From Lentzea aerocolonigenes (GTDB lineage: Bacteria > Actinomycetota > Actinomycetes > Mycobacteriales > Pseudonocardiaceae), in the NCBI RefSeq assembly GCF_000974445.1, contig NZ_BBOJ01000033.1, forward strand, positions 1 to 64,000: a stretch of 64,000 bases of DNA. Direction: 5' to 3'. The position numbers and the translations under genes are program-made. This document shows positions 56,467 to 64,000 of this stretch, piece after piece (within the stretch, counting starts at the first letter, position 1; the number at the start of each line of letters is the position of its first letter). The notes beneath the pieces were generated by a model. That model searched no databases. It saw only the letters and a program-made list of their open reading frames with translations, and was not told the DNA's origin.

Positions 56467-59262
56467 GTGGATCTGTCGCGGCGCGGACTGCTCGGTGGGG
56501 TTGTGGCTGGGGCGGCGCTCACGGCGTTGCCGGTGACCAGTGCGAACGCGGGCCCGGACGGCACGGCGAGGATCGACTGGGAGAGGTTCCTCGGCGAGCA
56601 GGACCTGGTCTGGCAACGGATTCCTCGTGCCTGGTACGAAGGCCCGTTCCTGGGCAACGGTTTCCTCGCCACCGCGGTCTACCGCGAGCCGGGGGCGAAC
56701 GCGGTCCGGTTCACCGTCGACCACGCGGAGGTGCAGGACCACCGGCCCCAGTTCGGCAACGAGTGGGGTGTGGCGCGGCTGCCGGTCGGCCGCCTGCTGC
56801 TGACCCCGGTCGGCAAACTCACCGGCGTCGACCTGCGGCTCGACCTCTGGAACGCCGAGCTGCGCGGAAGGATCATCACCGACCGGGGCGAGCTCGCGAT
56901 CAGGGCGTTCGTGCACGCCGAGAAGTCGTTGCTGCACCTGGAAGTTCGTCCAACCACCGGCGAAGCGGCGTTCAAGCTGGAGTTCCGGGCGCTCGACGCG
57001 GTCAGCCCGCGCACGATCCGTGAACCACCGCCCGCCGCGTTGCAGCCCAACCCCAAACCCGTCACCCGTACCGAGGAGGGGATCACGCTCGTCACCCAGG
57101 AGATGGTCGCGGGCGGCCAGACCGCCACGGCACACCGGACGCGAAAGTCCCACGGCCGCACCGAGTTCCTGCTGTCGGTCGACCACTCGTTCCCGGACCG
57201 CACCGCGGAGGCGACGGTCAAGGACACGATCGCCAAGGCTTCCCCAGCGCTGCGGTCCGAGCACCAGCGGTGGTGGCACCGCTTCTACCGCAAGAGTTTC
57301 GTGTCCGTGCCGGACGCGTTGATGCAGAGCTTCTACTGGATCCAGCTGTACAAACTCGCGTCCGGCGCACGGGCGGAAGCGCCGATCATGCCCACCACCG
57401 GGCCGTGGCTGGAGCCGACACCGTGGCCGTCGGTGTGGTTCAACCTCAACGCACAGCTCGAATACTGGCCCGTGCACGCGTCGAACCACCTCGAACTGGA
57501 CCCGATCCCACGCACGATCTCGCAGAACCAGCAGATCCTCGTCGACGCGTTGCGGCCCGAGTTCCGGGCGGACTCGATGGGGTTGCGGCGCAGCACAGAT
57601 CCGACGTTCCAGGACGCCGGGTTCGTCGGCTCGCCGCTGCACCCCTCTCCGGATCCGGAGATCGGGAACCTGCCGTGGCTGCTGCACAACGCGTGGCTGA
57701 GCTACCGGCACACCATGGACGAACGGATCCTGCGCGACACCGTCTTCCCGGTGCTGCGCCGGTCCACCAACTACTACCTGTACTTCCTGCGCAAGGGCAA
57801 CGACGGCAAGCTGCACCTGCTGCCGACCTACTCGCCCGAGTACGGCGTCGCGCCGGACTGCAACTTCGACCTCGCGCTGCTGCGGTGGTCCTGCCGCACC
57901 CTGATCGAGTCGGCGCAGATCCTGAACATCGACGACCCGCTGGCGGCGAGGTGGCGGGAGGTGCTCGACCAGCTCGTCGACCACCCGGTGGACGCGGGCG
58001 GGTTCATGATCGGCGCCGGGGTGTCGTTCGCGAAGTCGCACCGGCACTACTCGCACCTGCTCGCGGTGTACCCGTTGCACGAGGTGAACTGGGAGCAGCC
58101 CGAAAGCCGCGACCTCATCGAACGGTCGCTGCGGCACTGGCTGAGCTTCGAGGGGTCGTTGCGCGGCTTCACCTTCACGGGCGCCGCCTCGATCGCCGCC
58201 CAGATGACCCGCGGTGACGACGCGGTGAGGTACCTGCGCGAGTTCGTGGCCAGGTTCGCCCAGCCCAACACGATGTACTTCGAGGCGGGCCCGGTGATCG
58301 AGACTCCCTTGTCCGCCGCGAAGTCGTTGCAGGACATGCTGATCCAGAGCTGGGGCGGGCTGATCAGGATCTTCCCCGCGGTGCCGGCCGCGTGGCGGGA
58401 CGTCACGATCCACGACACCCGCACCGAGGGCGCGTTCCTGGTCAGCGCGGTCAGGCGGGGCGGCAGGACGCGGTTCGTGCGGGTCCGCAGCGAAGCAGGA
58501 CAGCCGTGCCGCGTCCGCACGGGCATCGAAGGCCCGCTGACCGTCAGGGGATGCTCCCGGTGGAGCGTGCGGGACGGCGTGGTCGAGCTCGGGCTCGGGC
58601 GCGGTCAGGAAGCCCTGATCCACGCGAAGGGCGAACGCGACTTCACCATCGCACCGGTCCGGATCACCGAACCCGCCAGGCGCTGGGGCCTGCCCGCGTT
58701 GCCGCCCGGTGGCAGCGCGGTGCCCGTGGACCTCAGCGCCGCGCTCGACAACGACGGCCTGTCCAACGAGTTCACCAGCCGTGACGGCGACTTCGACGGC
58801 CTGGGCAACACCTATCCGGCCGCCCAGCTGCCGCAGACCGGTTCGGTCACCGACGACGGGGTTCTCTTCGAGTTCCACAACGGTGACGAGGCGAGCAAGA
58901 ACAACGTCGTCGCGGGCGGCCAGACGATCGCCGTCCCGGCCGGCAGGTACGTGAAGCTGCACCTGCTCGCCGCCGCCGACACCGGCAACGTCGAGGCGGA
59001 CGGCGCGCTGGGGTACGCCGACGGCCCGGTCCCGGTGAGGTTCCGGGTGACGGCGTGGCAGCAGCGGCCGCAGTTCAGTGAGTCGGAACCCGTTGCCACG
59101 ACGTTGATGCACACTCCCGCCGGTCCGGTCGCCAAGCAGGTGTCGATCTTCCACCAGGTGGTCGACCTGGACGCCGCGAAGGAGCTCTCCGCCGTCACCT
59201 TGCCCAGGACGGGCGGGCCGCGCCTGCACGTCTTCGCGATCACCTTGGAGAAGCCGAAGTGA
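56467..59262 (+). CDS. Secreted GH95-type alpha-L-fucosidase/galactosidase
   Basis: This 931-residue glycosidase has a Tat signal (DLSRRGLLGGVVAGAALTAL; cleavage near ANA-GPD, residue 28). The N-terminal domain with PRAWYEGPFLGNGFLATAVY and the (alpha/alpha)6 barrel with GPWLEPTPWPSVWFNLNAQL, LLPTYSPEYGV and KSHRHYSHLLAVYPLHEVNW follow GH95 order. The last 200 residues are a beta domain (NEFTSRDGDFDGLGNTYPAA). Catalytic Asn/Asp/Glu residues cannot be assigned with certainty. It overlaps the GH27 gene by 4 bases, so both are made together to attack plant or mucin glycans. Start GTG 56467. Confidence 0.82.
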   Translation: MDLSRRGLLGGVVAGAALTALPVTSANAGPDGTARIDWERFLGEQDLVWQRIPRAWYEGPFLGNGFLATAVYREPGANAVRFTVDHAEVQDHRPQFGNEWGVARLPVGRLLLTPVGKLTGVDLRLDLWNAELRGRIITDRGELAIRAFVHAEKSLLHLEVRPTTGEAAFKLEFRALDAVSPRTIREPPPAALQPNPKPVTRTEEGITLVTQEMVAGGQTATAHRTRKSHGRTEFLLSVDHSFPDRTAEATVKDTIAKASPALRSEHQRWWHRFYRKSFVSVPDALMQSFYWIQLYKLASGARAEAPIMPTTGPWLEPTPWPSVWFNLNAQLEYWPVHASNHLELDPIPRTISQNQQILVDALRPEFRADSMGLRRSTDPTFQDAGFVGSPLHPSPDPEIGNLPWLLHNAWLSYRHTMDERILRDTVFPVLRRSTNYYLYFLRKGNDGKLHLLPTYSPEYGVAPDCNFDLALLRWSCRTLIESAQILNIDDPLAARWREVLDQLVDHPVDAGGFMIGAGVSFAKSHRHYSHLLAVYPLHEVNWEQPESRDLIERSLRHWLSFEGSLRGFTFTGAASIAAQMTRGDDAVRYLREFVARFAQPNTMYFEAGPVIETPLSAAKSLQDMLIQSWGGLIRIFPAVPAAWRDVTIHDTRTEGAFLVSAVRRGGRTRFVRVRSEAGQPCRVRTGIEGPLTVRGCSRWSVRDGVVELGLGRGQEALIHAKGERDFTIAPVRITEPARRWGLPALPPGGSAVPVDLSAALDNDGLSNEFTSRDGDFDGLGNTYPAAQLPQTGSVTDDGVLFEFHNGDEASKNNVVAGGQTIAVPAGRYVKLHLLAAADTGNVEADGALGYADGPVPVRFRVTAWQQRPQFSESEPVATTLMHTPAGPVAKQVSIFHQVVDLDAAKELSAVTLPRTGGPRLHVFAITLEKPK

Positions 59263-61250
59263 GATCACTGCTCACCGCGCTGGCGCTCGTCGCAGCGTCC
59301 GTGGTCGTACCCGCGTCACCCGCCACCGCCGCAGACCCGGAGCTGGCGCTCACCCCGCCGATGGGCTTCAACAACTGGAACACCACTGGCTGCGACATCA
59401 ACGAGCAGATGATCCGCGACATGGCGGACATCTTCGTGAGCAAGGGGCTCAAGGACGCGGGATACTCCTACGTCAACGTCGACGACTGCTGGGCCGACGC
59501 CACGCGCGACCCGGCCACGGGACGGCTGCGCAACCACCCGACCCGGTTCCCCGGCGGCATGAAGGCACTCGCGGACTACGTGCACGCCCGCGGCCTGAAG
59601 TTCGGCATCTACACCAGCGCGGGCACGCAGACGTGCGCCAAGACGATGCCGGGCGCGCTCGACCACGAGGAGATCGACGCGCAGACGTTCGCGGACTGGG
59701 GCGTCGACTACCTCAAGTACGACAACTGCAACAACCAGGGCCGTCCCGCTCTGGAGCGCTACACGAAGATGCGGGACGCGCTGAAGAAGACCGGGCGGCC
59801 GATCGTCTACTCGATCTGCGAGTGGGGCCAGAACAAGCCGTGGGAGTGGGGCAAGGGCGTCGGCCAGCTCTGGCGCACCACCGGCGACATCAACGACACC
59901 TGGTCGAAGACCGTCGAGATCCTCAAGCTGAACGCGCCGCTGGACGCCTACGCCGGACCGGGGCACTGGAACGACCCCGACATGCTGGAGGTCGGCAACG
60001 GCCGGCAGACCACCACCGAGTACAAGAGCCACTTCGCGCTGTGGTCGATCATGGCGGCGCCGCTGCTGATCGGCGCGGACCTGCGCAAGATCTCGCAGGA
60101 ACACCTGGAGATCCTGCGCAACAAGGAGATCATCGCGATCAACCAGGACAAGCTCGGCGTCCAGGGCAAGGTGATCTCCCAGAAGGACGGGCAGTGGGTG
60201 TTCGTCAAGCCGTTGGCGAACGGGGACAAGGCGGTGGCGCTGTTCAACGAGTCCGAGGTGAACGCGACCATCTCGACCACGGCCCGTGAGATCGGCCTGC
60301 CGCGCAGCATCGGCTACACCGTGCGGGACCTCGACCAGCACCGGAACTTCCAGTCGGCGGGCAAGATCTCGGCCGCGCTGCCTCCACACGGCACCGCGAT
60401 CTTCCGGGTGAAGGCCTCGCAGGACTGGTACCGGTACGAGCCCGCTCTGGACACCTCGCTGGACATCGCCGCGCAGATTCCCGGCATCCCGAGCACGATC
60501 ACGCCGGCCGGGGAACCGTTCGTGGCGACCGTGACGGCGACCAACCAGGCGCCGATCCCGGTCCTGAACGCGTCTGTTGCCTTGACTGCGCCGGCGGGGT
60601 GGAAGGTCGAGGAACTCTCGTCGGAACGGGCACCAGTTCTGCTGACTTCGCAGTCGGTGCAAGGTAAGTGGCGGGTCACGCCGCCCGCCGGGGTGACTCC
60701 GGGTGCGCATGCGTTGAACGGTTCGCTGGGCGTCACGTGGGTGGGTCACGGACGCCTCGCCCGGCCCGTTGGTGCATCTGTGCTGGTGCCGGTTGCGCCG
60801 CCGTCCGGGGCTTCTGTGTGGGCCAGTGATGTTGTTTTCACGACCGAGCGCAGCGGCTACGGGCCGGTCGAGCGCGACAGGTCCAACGGCGGCTACGTCG
60901 GTGGTGACGGCAAGACGTTGACCATCAACGGCAAGACGTACGAGAAGGGACTCGGCGCGCACGCCAACGCCGAGCTGATCCTCTACGTCGGCGGGCGCTG
61001 CACCTCGTTCTCGTCCGACGTCGGCATCGACGACGAACGCGACGTGAACCAGCAGGGTTCGGCGATCTTCGAGGTCTGGGCGGACGGCACGAAGGTCGCC
61101 GACAGCGGGCTGCGCACGTGGCAGGACGACGCGGTGTCGCTGACGGGTTCGTTGACCGGCGCCAAGTTCCTGCGCCTGGTCGTCAACGACAGCGGTGACG
61201 GCGTCAGGTACGACCGCGGAGACTTCGCCGGCGCGAAGCTGACCTGCTGA
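59259..61250 (+). CDS. Secreted GH27 alpha-galactosidase with NEW3 and NPCBM domains
   Basis: This 663-residue enzyme has a signal peptide (MRSLLTALALVAASVVVPAS ... ATA-ADP). The GH27 barrel runs from LTPPMGFNNWNTTGCDINEQ through YLKYDNCNNQG (nucleophile Asp) and WRTTGDINDTW (acid/base Asp), to the beta-sandwich. An NEW3-like Ig domain (residues 410-510) and a C-terminal NPCBM domain (KGLGAHANAELILYVGGRCT; VGIDDERD) bind galactose or galactan. GTG 59259 overlaps the GH95 stop. The 3' 47 bases overlap the permease gene on the other strand. It cleaves terminal alpha-galactose, or beta-L-arabinopyranose in some relatives. Confidence 0.92.
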   Translation: MRSLLTALALVAASVVVPASPATAADPELALTPPMGFNNWNTTGCDINEQMIRDMADIFVSKGLKDAGYSYVNVDDCWADATRDPATGRLRNHPTRFPGGMKALADYVHARGLKFGIYTSAGTQTCAKTMPGALDHEEIDAQTFADWGVDYLKYDNCNNQGRPALERYTKMRDALKKTGRPIVYSICEWGQNKPWEWGKGVGQLWRTTGDINDTWSKTVEILKLNAPLDAYAGPGHWNDPDMLEVGNGRQTTTEYKSHFALWSIMAAPLLIGADLRKISQEHLEILRNKEIIAINQDKLGVQGKVISQKDGQWVFVKPLANGDKAVALFNESEVNATISTTAREIGLPRSIGYTVRDLDQHRNFQSAGKISAALPPHGTAIFRVKASQDWYRYEPALDTSLDIAAQIPGIPSTITPAGEPFVATVTATNQAPIPVLNASVALTAPAGWKVEELSSERAPVLLTSQSVQGKWRVTPPAGVTPGAHALNGSLGVTWVGHGRLARPVGASVLVPVAPPSGASVWASDVVFTTERSGYGPVERDRSNGGYVGGDGKTLTINGKTYEKGLGAHANAELILYVGGRCTSFSSDVGIDDERDVNQQGSAIFEVWADGTKVADSGLRTWQDDAVSLTGSLTGAKFLRLVVNDSGDGVRYDRGDFAGAKLTC

Positions 61251-62529
61251 GTGCGACCGCGGTGACGACGGCGACGAGCGCGCCCGTGGACAGGATCTGG
61301 ACGCGGGCCTGCTCGTCGCTCAGCATCAGCAGGATGATCGCGACGATGGCCGTCAGGGTGAGCCAGGACAGGTACGGGTAGCCCCACATCGGGACCGCCG
61401 GGTTGTTCATGGTGCGGCGCAGGCGGATCTGGGAGATCGCGATGAACCCCCACACGACCAGGATGACCGAGCCGACGGCGTTGAGCAGCACGAGGAAGAC
61501 CGTGTCCGGCCACAGGTAGTTGAGGACCACGGAGAAGAACCCGAACGCGGCCGACGCGAGCACGGCGTTGCGCGGGACGCCGTTCGTCTTGTCCAGCAGG
61601 GCTTTCGGTGCCTCGCCGCGTTCGGCGAGGGAGCAGAGCACGCGGGCGGCGGCGTAGAGGGTGGCGTTGATGGCGCTGAGCAGTGCCACGAAGATGACGA
61701 CGTTCATGATCTGCCCGGCCGCGGGGATGCCGAGACGGTCGAGGACCGCGACGTACGGGCTGGTGCCGACCCGGGAGTCGTTCCAGGGCAACAGGGTCAC
61801 GACCACGGCCATCGAACCGAGGTAGAAGACGAGCAGGCGCGTGATGGAGGTGCGGACTGCCTTCTTGATGGCCTGCTTCGGGTCCTCGGCGTCGGCTGCG
61901 GCGATGGTGACCACTTCGAGGCCGCCGAACGCGAACACCACCGTCATGAAGCCCGCCAGCACTCCGGACCAGCCGTTGGGGAGGAAGTCCTCGAGGTTGG
62001 TGATGCCCGGGGATTCGATTCCGGGGAACAGGCCCGCGATCGCTGCCGCGCCCAGTGCCAGGAAGAGGACGATCGCGGCGATTTTGAGGCCGGCGAACCA
62101 GAACTCGAACTCGCCGAAGTTGCGGACATTCGCGAGGTTCACCGCGGTGAGGGTCGACATGAAGACCAGGACCCAGGTCCATTGCGGGACTGCCGGGATC
62201 CAGGCTGCCGCGATTTTGGCTGCCGCGGTGGCTTCTACTGCCAGGACCACGCCTACTGCCGACCAGTAGAGCCAACCCACTGTGAAACCCGCCCACGGGC
62301 CGATCGCCTTTTCGGCGTGCACTGAGAAGGCGCCGCCGCTCGGGTGTTCGGCTGCCATTTCGCCGAGCATGCGCATGATGAGGAGGGCCAGGAGACCGGC
62401 TGCCGTGAAGGAGATCAGGACTGCTGGGCCTGCGAGGGCTATACCTGCGCCTGTTCCTACGAAGAGACCGGCGCCGATCACGCCGCCCAGAGCGATCATG
62501 GTGACGTGTCGGGGGTGTAGATGGGTCAC
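61204..62529 (-). CDS. Amino acid permease (APC superfamily)
   Basis: This 441-residue membrane protein has twelve helices and follows the AAT (GABA/aromatic/basic amino acid) pattern. TMIALGGVIGAGLFVGTGAG is helix 1 with the substrate-binding G-x-G, MLGEMAAEHPSGGAFSVHAE is family-specific, and AFGGLEVVTIAAADAEDPKQ is helix 6. It imports an amino acid with protons, probably GABA or a related amine. Its last 47 bases overlap the end of the GH27 gene, convergent with no terminator in between. Third positions contain more T and A than neighbours in the 5' half. Confidence 0.9.
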   Translation of the reverse strand: MTHLHPRHVTMIALGGVIGAGLFVGTGAGIALAGPAVLISFTAAGLLALLIMRMLGEMAAEHPSGGAFSVHAEKAIGPWAGFTVGWLYWSAVGVVLAVEATAAAKIAAAWIPAVPQWTWVLVFMSTLTAVNLANVRNFGEFEFWFAGLKIAAIVLFLALGAAAIAGLFPGIESPGITNLEDFLPNGWSGVLAGFMTVVFAFGGLEVVTIAAADAEDPKQAIKKAVRTSITRLLVFYLGSMAVVVTLLPWNDSRVGTSPYVAVLDRLGIPAAGQIMNVVIFVALLSAINATLYAAARVLCSLAERGEAPKALLDKTNGVPRNAVLASAAFGFFSVVLNYLWPDTVFLVLLNAVGSVILVVWGFIAISQIRLRRTMNNPAVPMWGYPYLSWLTLTAIVAIILLMLSDEQARVQILSTGALVAVVTAVALSRSASRRRSLRGRT

Positions 62530-62643
62530 GCGCTCCAGCCTCGTTCCAGTGTGCCTGTGGCCGGCCGATAGTGAGTTGATGGCGGCGGGGAGTCAAATCG
62601 TGTGATCGTCGTTACATCGCACGGAAATGTGAGGGTGAGATCG

Positions 62644-63102
62644 ATGAGCTCGCCTGAGGGAGTACTGCCGCGGCCTGACACGTTCTCGGATGCGCTCGAG
62701 TGTTACTCGAACTGGGGCTGGCTCGTCCTGCGGTCGGAGAACCGGTTGTTGTTGACGACCGACCACCAGGTGTCTGTTGTGGAGATGCCTGGGGCGGTTG
62801 GTGAGGAAGTTCATCGCTATCTCGGCTTGCGGATGCTCGGTGGGCCTGTGGTGGTGCTGCCCGGGGGATCACCGCGGTGGCTTTTCCTCACGTCTTCTGC
62901 TGATGAAGCGTCGCAGGTGAATCTTGTTCGGTTGCGGGCTCGGGGGGCGTTGACGCATCGGTTGGGGACGTTGGTGCCGTTGCCGCCTTCGCGTGTGGGT
63001 GGTGGGGTGGTCGGGTGGTTGGGGGATGTGCCTGTGGGTCGACCGTTTTTGCCGCCGTTTTCGGCTGTGGTGGCGGCTTTGAGGGCGGTTACTGAGGTTT
63101 GA
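62644..63102 (+). CDS. Conserved actinobacterial protein of unknown function
   Basis: This 152-residue protein opens with SSPEGVLPRPDTFSDALECY, SNWGWLVLRSENRLLLTTDH, and the middle has RWLFLTSSADEASQVNLVRL. I have seen relatives with this pattern in Pseudonocardiales, named as primase/polymerase-like or hypothetical, and cannot give a role. ATG 62644 has GAGGGTGAG upstream. The second half is low in G+C at third positions compared with neighbouring genes (many TTG and GTT codons). It is the last gene before the repeat region. Confidence 0.7.
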   Translation: MSSPEGVLPRPDTFSDALECYSNWGWLVLRSENRLLLTTDHQVSVVEMPGAVGEEVHRYLGLRMLGGPVVVLPGGSPRWLFLTSSADEASQVNLVRLRARGALTHRLGTLVPLPPSRVGGGVVGWLGDVPVGRPFLPPFSAVVAALRAVTEV

Positions 63103-63170
63103 TGGTTGCGCCGGTTTCGGTGGGTCGTCGTCCCCCTGGTGCGTCGGTGTCTGTTTCGGGTCCGTGGGTT

Positions 63171-63260
63171 GGTTGCGTCGCCGTGTCGGGTTCGTGGGTT
63201 GGTTGCATCGCCGTGTCGGGTTCCTGTTTCGGGCTGGCGGTGGTTGCGTCGCCGTGTCGC
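63171..63260. repeat. Short direct repeats (about 30 and 41 base spacing)
   Basis: The block GGTTGCGTCGCCGTGTCGGG occurs three times with one or two changes, beginning at 63171, 63201 and 63242, each followed by a GTTCGTG or GTTCCTG-type end. It runs directly into the palindromic element. It is non-coding. Confidence 0.7.
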
Positions 63261-63600
63261 GTTCCTGTTTCAAGCTGGGGGCTCTGCCCTTACCCCGCCA
63301 ATCTGATCAAAGACCGGCCAGCGCCATGCGCGGGTTGATGGCACGCCTGGTGCTTTGGGCGGCTGCGCGTTGCGTAGGGCGTGGGGTTCGGGCGGGTTGG
63401 TCCCGTCCCAAGTCGAGCCAGAGCGAGTCACACCCGAGGGGAGAGGTCAAGTCGCGAAAAGCGTGCGACTTGACCTCTCCCCTCGGGCGCGACAAGAGCT
63501 GTGGCACGACTCGTGACGGGACCAACCCACCGAAACCCCACGCTAAGAGCTGGCTCGGCTGCGCCATCGCGTCGCCTCGCCTTCGGCCTCGGCTTGAGCC
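63261..63600. repeat. Palindromic intergenic element, copy 2
   Basis: This stretch matches copy 1 (17976-18179) over its left 130 bases and at its right end. Here the hairpin is nested and larger. The outer arms (63394-63407 with 63515-63528, 14 perfect bp, and near-perfect flanks reaching to GCGTGGGG and CCCCACGC) enclose an inner 23 bp perfect palindrome (63433-63455 with 63465-63487) around a 9-base loop. Compared with copy 1, an extra block of about 105 bases has been placed between the outer arms. At the right end it passes into the 27 bp array. Confidence 0.75.
63433..63487. other. Inner 23 bp perfect hairpin of copy 2
   Basis: The two arms (63433-63455 and 63465-63487) are perfect inverted copies around GAAAAGCGT. 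The stem is among the longest in the window. It could be an independent insertion into the outer hairpin. Confidence 0.8.
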
Positions 63601-64000
63601 GCCTTGCCTTCGGCCTCGGCTTGAGCCGCCTTGCCTTCGGCCTCGGCTTGAGCCGCCTTGCCTTCGGCCTCGGCTTGAGCCGCCTTGCCTTCGGCCTCGG
63701 CTTGAGCCGCCTTGCCTTCGGCCTCGGCTTGAGCCGCCTTGCCTTCGGCCTCGGCTTGAGCCGCCTTGCCTTCGGCCTCGGCTTGAGCCGCCTTGCCTTC
63801 GGCCTCGGCTTGAGCCGCCTTGCCTTCGGCCTCGGCTTGAGCCGCCTTGCCTTCGGCCTCGGCTTGAGCCGCCTTGCCTTCGGCCTCGGCTTGAGCCGCC
63901 TTGCCTTCGGCCTCGGCTTGAGCCGCCTTGCCTTCGGCCTCGGCTTGAGCCGCCTTGCCTTCGGCCTCGGGCTTGAGCTCGCCTCGCCTTCGGCGTCGGC
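63581..64000. repeat. 27 bp tandem array, 14 copies plus degenerate end
   Basis: A 27 base unit (CTTCGGCCTCGGCTTGAGCC + GCCTTGC) repeats 14 times almost without change from 63581 to 63958, then a partly altered unit follows with one extra G (CCTCGGGCTTGAGCTCGCC), and the window ends in the array. Read as protein it gives a nine-residue repeat (RLEPPCLRP) with no start or plausible function. The first half of the unit matches the single CTTCGGCTTCGGCT at the right end of copy 1 (18162-18175). It is not a CRISPR: there are no spacers. Confidence 0.9.

Noticed and set aside
63164..63976. Open frame encoding RLEPPCLRP repeats
   Set aside because: It only mirrors the 27 bp tandem DNA array and the element before it. 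There is no start context, no signal peptide and no homology.
63581..64000. Possible CRISPR array
   Set aside because: The units are contiguous with no unique spacers, and no cas gene is present.

Overview
This 64 kb window is high-GC actinobacterial DNA. Long antisense ORFs run through every gene, GTG and TTG starts are frequent, and genes often overlap at ATGA, GTGA or TGATG junctions. The gene set (acVLRF1 peptidyl-tRNA hydrolase, SigD/ShbA-type sigma factor, F420-dependent oxidoreductase, UdgX, GlgX-TreY-TreZ, many secreted hydrolases) fits a filamentous actinomycete. The Pseudonocardiaceae (Lentzea/Saccharothrix/Actinosynnema type) is my best guess, inferred from the look of the proteins and not from a database search. 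I found no rRNA, tRNA, CRISPR array, transposase or prophage.

Layout. 0-6.7 kb: a phosphotransferase whose reading frame is cut by an in-frame TGA, a dGTPase-like HD hydrolase, a large secreted clan-SB serine protease with a P-domain, and an XRE regulator. 6.9-10 kb: a truncated methyltransferase-like gene coupled to acVLRF1, then a sigma factor with a probable CTG start, flanked by two Ser/Thr/Pro-rich exported proteins, then a GNAT acetyltransferase. 10-18 kb: a DMT exporter divergent from a LysR gene with a near-perfect operator palindrome, an SDR, an ABC-F ATPase, a small HTH protein, an enoyl-CoA hydratase and an ABC exporter. 18-26 kb: two penicillin-binding/SIS genes, a winged-HTH regulator, a secreted C39 peptidase behind a structured leader, a MobA-like transferase, a GH105 hydrolase, a truncated lasso-cyclase-like asparagine synthase and an alpha/beta hydrolase. 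26-31 kb: a 167 bp palindrome, then a four-gene operon (alpha/beta hydrolase, flavin amine-oxidase, DUF1365, Cfa-like methyltransferase) that looks like a modified-fatty-acid pathway, followed by a SigD/ShbA-like sigma factor. 31-38 kb: a TetR/glycosyltransferase pair, a PfkB kinase, a class A PBP and an M23 peptidase.

38-42.6 kb: a compact three-gene operon (aromatic amino acid ammonia-lyase with a tyrosine-type selectivity His, a protein resembling heme-dependent tyrosine hydroxylases, and a catechol-type O-methyltransferase). It would convert tyrosine to a methoxylated phenylpropanoid and is the most attractive pathway candidate here. It is followed by an F420-dependent oxidoreductase/TetR pair with a perfect 16 bp operator. 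42.7-46.8 kb: a Bcp peroxiredoxin, a LacI regulator, RidA, MalQ and a small helical protein. 47.2-53.1 kb: the glgX-treY-treZ operon for trehalose from alpha-glucan. 53-56 kb: an ANTAR protein, a CsbD/UdgX stress pair behind a SigB/SigF-type promoter, a branched RNA-like structure, an HTH protein, a 48-residue exported peptide and a P450. 56.4-62.5 kb: overlapping GH95 and GH27 secreted glycosidases and an APC permease.

The last 0.9 kb (63.1-64 kb) is non-coding repeat DNA. It holds a second copy of a roughly 200-320 bp palindromic element also found at 17.98-18.18 kb, and this copy runs into 14 tandem copies of a 27 bp unit related to the element's own 3' end.
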